Shown one piece after another: positions 24,250 to 32,431 of a stretch of 32,431 nt of DNA. Below the pieces are notes generated by a model that had not been told where the DNA came from, made no database searches, and saw only the letters and a program-made list of their open reading frames with translations. The translations under genes were made by a program, and so were the position numbers. The stretch covers positions 1 to 32,431 of the forward strand of contig CADCSX010000016.1 of the NCBI GenBank assembly GCA_902805475.1. The letters are read 5' to 3'. Origin of the DNA: Entonaema liquescens. Taxonomy: Eukaryota > Ascomycota > Sordariomycetes > Xylariales > Xylariaceae. How positions within the stretch are numbered: position 1 is the first letter of the stretch; each line of letters starts with the position of its first letter.

Positions 24250-26280
24250 TTGATATAGTTATATGGAAGAATTAATTATAATTTAAATTTATGGTTTAGT
24301 GGTGAAGGTTGTAAAAGATCTAATATGTCTTTATAATAATATTTTTATTATTATTTTTATAGTTATAAATACGAATTATTAATTCCATTTATATTTAATC
24401 GATTTTTTTAGTAATATTTAATTAATATTTAAATTATTACGGAATAAATTATTTTTAAATAATTTAAATATAAATAAAAAAATTTATATAAAATCTTTTA
24501 AAATAATTTTTATAATGTTATTATTATTAAAAATGTTAATATAATTAATATTGGATATGGAATATATTTATTATTTTTATTTATTAATAATAATAAGTTT
24601 ATATTTTAATATTATTAAGATTTAATGGTTATTATTTACTATTTTAATTAATTAATATTATTTATTATTTTTATTATTAACCTTAATTAATTAAAAATAA
24701 AAAACGAATTATTTTTAGGTTAGATTATAAGTAATTAGTTTAATATTAATATTTATATTTTTAATTAAAAAAAAAAAGTATTTTTGGAAGATATTATAAA
24801 GAATAATTATTTTAGCAAATGTTTTAGTATAATTTAAATTATTAAATATTAAAAAAAAAGTTTATTTTATATACATTATTTAATTTTTCTATTATTAATA
24901 AGTTGTAATCGACTTTTATAATTTATGAATATTGATTATATTATATAAGTAAAAATATTAATATTTAATATTGATTTAAATAATATTTTATGGAAAGTAA
25001 TGTTATTAAATATAATCTATAAACTTTATAATATAATAAATTTTAATTTATTTTATATAATTAATAATTATTATTTAAAAAACTTTCTAAAACAATTTTT
25101 TTTTAAAATTATATTTAATTTTAATAAATATTTAATTTATAAATAAAAATTATATTTTAAAGTATTTAATTATTTGGAATTAATTAAATAAAATAATAAT
25201 TAAGTAATATTTTATAATCCTTTTTTTAATTAAAAATATTAAATATATATTAATATTAAAATTTATATTTTAATTAAAATAATAAAATATATTTATAAAT
25301 ATATTTATAAAAATAATAATTATATTATAATTTATATATATTAAAGAAAATTATTATTTAATCAAAAAAATAAAAATTAATTTTATAATAAAATTAATAA
25401 ATATTTATATAATTATTTTATTAGATTTTATAAATTAATTTATTATATTTTCAAATTCTTAATTTATAATATATATTTATTTATTTATTTAACCTTTTAC
25501 CATTCATTTATTAAGGATAAATGAGATAATGTATAATATTAAGTATAATTTTTAAAGAATAATTAAAAAATTAGAATAAAATTATATAATTTTAATTACA
25601 TAATTTAAATATAATAAGTAATATAATAATAATTACAATATCTTATATTAAGATTTTTTATATTATTTTTGGTAACATATAAGGAAAAAATAAATTAAAT
25701 ATAAATAAAATATATAAGAAAAATTTAATTAAATATATTTTATTTATCTAAAAACCAATAAAAGATTTTATTTATAAATATTTTTAATTTTAATCTTTAA
25801 TGTTATATGTTAACTTAATCTAAAAAAATATAAAAATATTTAATATTTAATATTTTAAGAAACATATAAAACGCAAAGGCTTTTATAAAATGATAATTAT
25901 TAGGATAATTTCTTTAAAAAAACTTAAATATTATTTATTAATATTTAATTGAAAGCAATCTTTGTATATGTATTGTGTGAAAGTAATATTTAAAAATTTA
26001 TTAAAATTTGAAATAAATTTAAAAAATCTATATATAATGATTTAACAAAAGCGTTTAATAGAATATAAAATTTATTAAAATTGGTTAAAACCTTTTATTT
26101 AAATTATGGATTATATTTTATTAAAGTAATTATTGTAATTTTTAAAAATTAAAATAAAATTAATTTTTTTTCGTTTAAATTTAATTAAAAAAAATTTTAT
26201 ATTAATTATTTATTTGAAAAAAAGTTAAATTATAATCATAATATTAAAACTATTTTACATAATAATATATTTTTTATATT
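24250..26280 (+). mobile_element. Second dead LINE relic, plus strand
   Basis: The + strand is G-rich and C-poor here (16 G against 2 C in 24241-24360). At 24289-24333 the frame reads LWFSGEGCKRSNMSL. This resembles the (Y/W)xSG...RRxGVAL stretch of LINE AP-endonucleases, although the next motifs cannot be read with confidence. At 26039-26068 the frame reads DLTKAFNRI-stop, a near-perfect DLTKAFDRVW reverse transcriptase motif, followed by NLLKLV, FYLNYGLYFIKVI and FKN. The 1.75 kb between the two matches the usual distance from endonuclease to the first catalytic motif. No YADD-like motif was found; the relic stops being readable near 26280, where base composition changes. It looks different from the minus-strand LINE (KAF against KAY). 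Confidence 0.6.
25960..26150 (+). pseudogene. LINE reverse transcriptase motif (DLTKAFDRV-like)
   Basis: The plus-strand frame reads YVLCESNI-stop, then SIYNDLTKAFNRI-stop-NLLKLV, FYLNYGLYFIKVIIVIFKN. D-x-x-K-A-F-[D/N]-R-[I/V] is the first catalytic motif of LINE reverse transcriptases. The following L...YG...FIKxI is the helix that normally comes next (GxPxxFIxxIxxLY). The first catalytic Asp codon (GAT at 26039-26041) is still intact; the Asp of the KAFD part now reads Asn. The surrounding 25860-26100 keeps more TpG and CpG than most of the window, so this piece is less decayed. Confidence 0.7.
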
Positions 26281-29200
26281 AAATAATGGGTAACGTGCTA
26301 CTTACAATATTATCACAATAATTATCAAATAAAATCCTTATTTTACACACTTTTACCTTTAAAACCTAATTAAAATTAAAAAAATGTTTGTATATTTAAT
26401 TTTTTATTATTATTATTAATTAAAGGGAAAAGTTATATTATATATAATGTTATTTAAAATTATAATTCTTTTATTACTTAACAAATAAATTATATATTTA
26501 TAATTTAATATACTTATTACCTTAAATATAAAATCAATATATACCACTAAAAAAAAATTAATAAAAATTAAATTATTTTAATAAAAATTATTGATTATTT
26601 AAAATAAAGTAATTATATAATATAAATATGTGTTTAAGGTAGTTTATAAGATATTATATAATATACAAAAAAATAAAGTTTTATTTAGCAAAATGTTTAT
26701 ATTTTTCAAAAGAAATTTTACGTAAATATTTCCTATAATTAAAAAAAGATTAAAATCGTAAATTATCAACACTTATTTATAAAATTTATTTATTTAACTA
26801 CTATTTTAAAAATTATATTTAACAAAAAATATAAAGGTCTAATAAAATAATATTAAAAATATAAAATTTTTTAAATAATTTTAAAAAATTTTATTTAATC
26901 CTAAAATTAATAAATAAATGTTATTAATTAATATAATAAAAATATTTAATAATATATAAGATTTTTATAATCATACCTATCTAAAAGAAATCTTAAATAA
27001 TGTACCTTATAATTTAAATGTTTTTATTTTTAAGTTTATTTTTTTTATACATAATATATTTATATAAAATATTAATAATAATTTATTATTTAAAATTCTT
27101 AAAAAAAAACAAATATACCTTTTAATAAATAAATTTATTAAAACTAAAAATTAATATAATAAAGAAATTTTAATAAAAATTATTTAAAGTTTATAACTAA
27201 GAAAAATACCATTAATTAAGTTTAAATTTAAAATTAAAATACTTATAATAATATTGTAAAATCTTAACTCCAATAATAATTTTTATAATAAAACCTAAAT
27301 AATAATAATTTAATTGAGTAAATATAATATAAAAGTGAAAATCTTCAAAAGATCTTTTTACAATATTAAATATATCTTTTTTAAAATTAAGTTAATTTAA
27401 AATAATAAATAATAACCATTCCCATAATCTAAACAACAATTCCTAATAACAATATACTTCATTATAATAATAAATAAATCTTAAAGGTAATTATTTAATA
27501 TAATCAATATTAATTAAAAACTTTCAATATTTACTTATAATTAATTTTATGTAATTATATTAAAAATAAAATTTATTTAAAAATTAAGGATTTTTAAAAT
27601 GTTAAAGGTAAAATTAAACGTATTTTTAAATATTATATATTTAAAAATCCTTTAAAAGCTAATAAATAATTATATATTAATATTATAGGGTTACTTTATA
27701 ATTTTTTAATTACCTATCTATATATACTTTACTAAATATTATATTTAATTTAAGAAAAACCATAAATTTTAATTATAATATATCTAAAGAAATCCTACCC
27801 TTTAATAAATATGATTATTAAAAATATACTTAAAAGGATCTTTATTATTAATAAAAACTGTAATAAATAAACTTAATATATAATTTTTATTTTAATTTAA
27901 ATTATAATTACTATTACCTAAATTTGTTATAAATATAAATAAATCTAAGATAAAATTAAGATTAATAAATGGATAAAATAATTTAGATTTTATTTTAATT
28001 TTTAAAGTTATATATTTATATTTAATATTATTATTTTTGGAAATATTATCATTATTATTATTATTATTATTAAAAAATAAAGAATAGCTATTAAAAATAT
28101 TATTATTATTAAATTTAACCTCATTTTTATTACTATTATTGTTATTATTAATATTATTATTATTATTAATATTATTATTATTATTATTATTATAATTATT
28201 ATTAAATTTTAATTACTTAATATATATTAAAAAAACCAAATTATTAATATAATATTTAAAGGTAATTAAATATTTAATATCATTATTGTTATCTAATTTT
28301 ATCTAATTAATATATATTAAAAATATCCAATTTTTACTTGAATTTTTAACATTATTTTTAACTTAATTGGAGTTTTTAGATATTTGGTTATAATCGTATT
28401 TTTTATTAATAATCTTTTAAATATTAATTATTTTAAATAATAAAGGGGGTAATTTCTTTACTAATATTATTTTTTATATTTATTTCAATATATTTTATTT
28501 ATCCATTTTAAAGATTAATATAAAATATAATTTATTATTAACATTATTAATAAATATTTTAATAATATTATTAATAAAAATAGTTTAAATAAATTGAATA
28601 AATAATAATTTAATAAAAATATAAAGAATTAATTAATAAAGATAATTATGGAATAAAATATATATTTCCATATTTATATTAAAATATTTTTTTAAAAAAA
28701 TAAAGAAATAAAATATTAATATATATTAACTTTAGTTTATAACGTTAGGTTTTAATATAAAGATAAAAAAGTTTTTATTAAATAATGTATAAAAATTATA
28801 ATAAAATTGGATTTTATTATTTATAATATTATAAATAATGTTTAATATTTTTGTAATAATGAATTAATATATTTAATTAACTTTTAATTATAATTAAATA
28901 ATGCTAAGCATAATATGGACTTTTTTAAATCTTATTAATTATATTGTGATAACATAAGAAGTATGAGGTAAATCATTAATAAAATTAATATAATAATTTT
29001 AATTATTATTTATTAATTATTTTTAAAATTTTAAGAAAAATTTATTAAAAAAAATCCATTAATTAAAAATAAAAATAATAAGATATGGTTAGGTATTTAA
29101 AATAAAAATTAATATTATAAATAATTAATAAAATATAATATAATAATAAATAATAAATATATATAATTAAAATTAATATGGTAAAAATTAAGAATATAAA

Positions 29201-29598
29201 AATAATAAATATTAATAAGTATAATATAATTTTTAAATATATATTATTTAATAATAGAATTTAAAAATATAAATAAATATAATTTAATAATAAAATTTTT
29301 AATTTTATTTTAGATATTTCTAATAATAATATAATAAATATAATAGATTAAAATATAATAGAGAAAATTATTATTTATTATATGTAAATTAAAAAATGGA
29401 TATATTAAGTTATAATTGGGATGGAAGATTTAAATAATTTTTTAAATTTTATTAAATTTATTATCATTAAAAAATATTATAAATTAATATTAAGGTTTTA
29501 AATCTATTTTAATATTAATATATAAAATAAAAAAGAAATAAAAAAGTTATAATTATATATGGATTAAAGGTAGGGTAATATTATAATAATTAAATAAA
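26280..29598. other. Mixed AT-rich region with ATT microsatellites
   Basis: No gene can be read. Skew changes several times: CpA is kept around 26285-26365 and 27400-27480, while G exceeds C after 28370. ATT trinucleotide repeats lie at 28051-28072 and 28141-28205 and could be relics of an Asn- or Asp-rich coding tract on the minus strand. A 12-base palindrome, AAAAGATCTTTT, lies at 27347-27358. Confidence 0.5.
28141..28205. repeat. ATT trinucleotide repeat
   Basis: Near-perfect ATT units, interrupted by a few single A insertions. A shorter pure tract of seven units lies at 28051-28072. Confidence 0.85.
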
Positions 29599-29869
29599 TA
29601 TAAAGATTTAGGTTAAAAGTTTTACATATATTTAAATTTTTAATATTTTATTTTAATATTTATTAATATTTTTAATATTATATTAATCTTATATTAAATA
29701 AGAAATTAATAGTGGCTTATATATTAAAATTAGGGGGTTTATCATTATATTTTTAAAGAATTTATTTATTATAATTTAAATAATATTATATAATTTTTTT
29801 TAATTTATATATAACTTATTTAAGTTTAAAAAACTTAAATATATAAAAGTTTTAATTTAGATTTTTATA
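29599..29869 (+). mobile_element. 271-bp MITE-like element, copy 2
   Basis: This is the second 271-bp copy, in the same orientation as the other two. It starts TATAAAGATTTAGGTTAAAA, and the reverse complement of its end reads TATAAAAATCTAAATTAAAA. It appears to be the least altered copy: it keeps a TTAGGGGG stretch near 29731 and GTGGC near 29713, where the others have A or T. A 9-bp direct repeat, taaataaat, occurs at 29591-29599 and 29871-29879. It could be a target duplication, but copies 1 and 3 do not show one at the same offset, so it may be chance in AT-rich DNA. Confidence 0.85.
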
Positions 29870-30239
29870 ATAAATAAATTATATTATTAATAAATTATTA
29901 ATATTTTTAATAATAAATAAAGGATAAATTATAATATTTATCTTTTAAAAAATTATTTATATAAGATTTATTTTAATAAATTATATAAGTATTATAAAGA
30001 TATTTCTATTTGCATTTATGTAGATAAATAATATAATTAAATATTTATTATTTAAAAAATATAAAATATAATTAAAAAAATGAAAAATATAAAAAAAAAT
30101 AGATAAAAATAATTTAACCATTATTAAATATATTAAATAAATAATTTTAAATATACGGAATTTAAATTAAGTTAATATTAGAAAATAAAGTTACGTTAAA
30201 GGTAAATTAATTAATTATAATAAAATAATAATATTAAAT

Positions 30240-30510
30240 TATAAAAATTTAAATTAAAAGTTTTATATATATTTAAATTTTTAATATTTTATTTTAATAT
30301 CTACCAATACTTTTAATATTATATTAATATTATATTAAATAAGGAATTAATAATAACTTATATATTAAAATTAAGTGGTTTATTATTATATTTTTAAAGA
30401 ATTTATTTATTATAATTTATATAATATTATATAATTTTTTTTAATTTATATATAATTTATTTAAATTTTAAAAATTTAAATATATAAAATTTTTAACTTA
30501 AATCTTCATA
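30240..30510 (+). mobile_element. 271-bp MITE-like element, copy 3
   Basis: This is the third 271-bp copy, starting 641 bp after the start of copy 2. The 5' end reads TATAAAAATTTAAATTAAAA, and the reverse complement of the 3' end reads TATGAAGATTTAAGTTAAAA. It is more A/T-converted at its 5' end than copy 2, but it keeps C at 30301-30312, where the other copies have T. The copies have therefore been hit independently. A 9-bp direct repeat, taaattata, at 30235-30243 and 30512-30520 partly overlaps the element end and is not convincing as a target duplication. Confidence 0.85.
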
Positions 30511-31560
30511 ATAAATTATAAAGGCATATAAATAAACCATAATTATAAAACTATTAATAAAAATTAATATATTTTTAATATATATAATTTTACGAAAAAA
30601 AGATAAGTTTCTATATTAAACAAAAATAAATATAAAGTATAATAGATAAGCAAAAAATTTAAAACTAATAAAAAATAAATAAAATATTAAAAAATAATAT
30701 TTTTAAAAAAATTTAAATTTTAAATTATTATTAAATAAATTAAAATAAGATAAAATAATCTATATATAAATTAATTAATTAAATATATTTTATATTATAC
30801 ATATAATATTATTTATTATAATTTTTATAACATAATCCAATTCTCCATTATCTATTCTTTCCATTTTTTAATATTACCCTTTTCCTTTTTCCCGTTATAA
30901 TACATAATTGCTCACCAGGTAATATTACAATATATAATTATAGAAAAATATTTAACTTTATTAAAACTTACCATAATAAGTTACGAATTAAAACACATAA
31001 CAAATAACGTAAAAAAATCTTTCTTTATTTAATATTACCGTCAAAATATTAAATATAATATAATTTATTCAAAAAAGCTCATAAAATAATGTTAATTTTA
31101 TATAAAAATAACATTTTTAATAATACTAATAAGAAAATTCCGGATATTTTCTTTACCTTAATAAAATTTCCTTTAAAAACGTTCCATAAAAAAATATGAA
31201 ATTAATTAATATTTAACAAAATTAAACATTTTAATTTTTAAAAATAATAAAATAAAAAAATAATACGGAAAAAAATAAAAACAATATTATTATTATCCTC
31301 TATACCACTTATTAAAACATAATTTTATAAAAACTATCATTAATACTTTATTATATTATTATTATAAAAAATATTTACTAAAACTTAAAACTAAAATTAA
31401 ATAAATATAAATAACTTAATATATTATATTTAAATACAGATTTATATAATAATTATTATTATATAAATAAATTAAATTCATATTTTTATTATAAATTTAA
31501 AAATATAATAAAAAAAAAAAACTAAAAAATTTAATATTTAATAACTATTTACTTACTTTT
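30511..31560. other. C-retaining subtelomeric block with minus-strand frame relic
   Basis: The + strand keeps C in all contexts and has little G. At about 30990-30839 the minus strand reads VKYFSIIIYCNITW, a TGA, AIMYYNGKKEKGNIKKWKE, a TAG and IMENW: nearly 50 codons with two stops. The peptide is not recognised. The composition and the retained Trp codons are like those of the frame at 20597-21142, so it may be another lightly decayed gene. Confidence 0.3.
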
Positions 31561-32306
31561 TAATTAATAATTTTTTATGATTTTCCGTTATTTTTATAAC
31601 TTAAACTTTATATAATAATGGAAATGGGGGTCATTTAAGCTTTTATAAAATAAATCCTTAAAATTAATTTATATTTTAATTTTTTTTAATAATAAAAATA
31701 AACAAAAATTTTTCTTATTATTTAATAAATTTATATTATATTATATTTCGGCTTTATTTATATACTTTTACTTTATAAATATTCTACAAATAAATATTAT
31801 TTTTTATAATATTTATTTTTATTAAGTTTTATTTAAAGTTTTTTATAAGATTATAATTTTAAATTAAAATATGTTTTCTTAACCTTATATTAATATTAAT
31901 AATAGTTATTGTAAATGTATGCCAACATTTTTTTTTTTATTTATCACTTATTAATTAATTATTAAATATATTAAATAGTTTTATTTAAATTTTTTTACTA
32001 TTTTTTTGTGATAATTTTTTAAAATTATTAAAAAAATTTTATAATAAAGTGTTTAATATATATGTAACTTAATTTATGTAATTTAAATTATTATTAAAAG
32101 ATATAATTTAAAAATAAATATAAGGGATATTTTTTCCTATTAAATTATTAAAAATTTATTTAAATATTTAAATATTTTTAAATTAAAAATTTCGGAATTA
32201 ATTAGAGGTAGATTCATCGTGAAAAATACATATACATTTAATATTTTTAAATTAAATTATTAATTATTATATAAAATAATAATAATAGATTTTTATATTT
32301 AATTTA
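31561..32306. other. Telomere-adjacent unique AT-rich stretch
   Basis: No gene can be read here. The stretch is less skewed than its neighbours. G and C occur together and TpG/CpA dinucleotides survive, for example around 31618-31640 (a GGGGG run), 31917-31930 and 32203-32240. The last 65 bases before the array are again almost pure A/T. I see no telomere-associated helicase frame and no tandem subtelomeric satellite. Confidence 0.5.
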
Positions 32307-32431
32307 TTAGGGTTAGGGTTAGGTTAGTTTTAGGGTTAGGGTTAGGGTTAGGGTTAGGGTTAGGGTTAGGGTTAGGGTTAGGGTTAGGGTTAGGGTTAGG
32401 GTTAGGGTTAGGGTTAGGTTAGGGTTAGGGT
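32307..32431 (+). repeat. Telomere, TTAGGG array at the chromosome end
   Basis: The window ends in a TTAGGG array with the G-rich strand 5'->3' toward the last base, the orientation of a right-hand chromosome end. It starts with two perfect units at 32307-32318. Then come a 5-base TTAGG (32319-32323) and a TTAGTT (32324-32329), followed by 14 uninterrupted TTAGGG units at 32330-32413. After those are a second TTAGG (32414-32418), two more perfect units and a single T. That makes 18 perfect units in all. TTAGGG is shared by vertebrates and most filamentous fungi; the RIP-like decay next to it favours a fungus. The true array may be longer than the assembled sequence. Confidence 0.97.

Noticed and set aside
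28051..28205. CRISPR-like or minisatellite array
   Set aside because: It is a simple ATT microsatellite with no repeat-spacer structure.
29591..29879. 8-9 bp target-site duplication (hAT-like) around copy 2 of the 271-bp element
   Set aside because: Copies 1 and 3 lack a duplication at the same offset, and short AT-only direct repeats are frequent here by chance.
1..32431. Anaerobic gut fungus (Neocallimastigomycota) or Plasmodium-type genome as the source
   Set aside because: Plasmodium telomeres are TTYAGGG. Gut fungi are AT-rich genome-wide, but the decayed LINE frames with transition changes and Gln-to-stop codons here point to RIP. The gut-fungus alternative cannot be fully excluded from this window.

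Overview
The window is the right-hand end of a eukaryotic chromosome. It closes with 125 bp of TTAGGG telomere repeat whose G-rich strand runs 5'->3' to the last base. The rest is extremely A+T-rich subtelomere: by eye about 85-90% AT, and only 49 G or C in the 1,200 bases at 19441-20640. No intact gene, rRNA, tRNA or CRISPR array is visible. TTAGGG telomeres, dead transposons full of TAA/TAG stops, and paired repeat copies that differ mainly by C/T and G/A transitions point to repeat-induced point mutation (RIP). The best inference is therefore a filamentous ascomycete (Pezizomycotina). The species cannot be read from the sequence.

Layout. 1-2200 is a C-retaining, G-poor block with one faint minus-strand frame. 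2200-9400 is featureless AT-rich DNA with microsatellites, palindromes and one lysine-rich frame relic on the plus strand. About 10600-14350 is a dead LINE retrotransposon on the minus strand: an AP-type endonuclease relic, two halves of a reverse transcriptase and a LINE C-terminal segment can be read. The reverse transcriptase is split between its KAYDRV-like and YADD-like motifs by about 0.75 kb of different DNA. 15000-17600 is AT-rich and may hold the LINE's 5' part. 18133-18403 is the first copy of a 271-bp miniature inverted-repeat element, and 18911-19178 holds a diverged direct repeat. 19270-23050 is a striking block in which the + strand keeps C, even in CpA, while G survives almost only in CpG. 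The longest open frame of the window lies here (minus, 20597-21142), with a short interstitial telomere-like motif just upstream. About 24250-26280 is a second LINE relic, on the plus strand. 29599-29869 and 30240-30510 are two more copies of the 271-bp element. 30511-32306 is the telomere-proximal stretch, followed by the telomere.

No gene set appears to work together here. The region is a transposon graveyard. Its most informative content is the mutation pattern: long blocks alternate between C-retaining/G-depleted and G-retaining/C-depleted. In the three places where a coding direction can be argued, it is the coding strand that has lost C. The main leads are the three-copy 271-bp element, the strand-asymmetric CpG-sparing block, and the surviving open frame inside that block.
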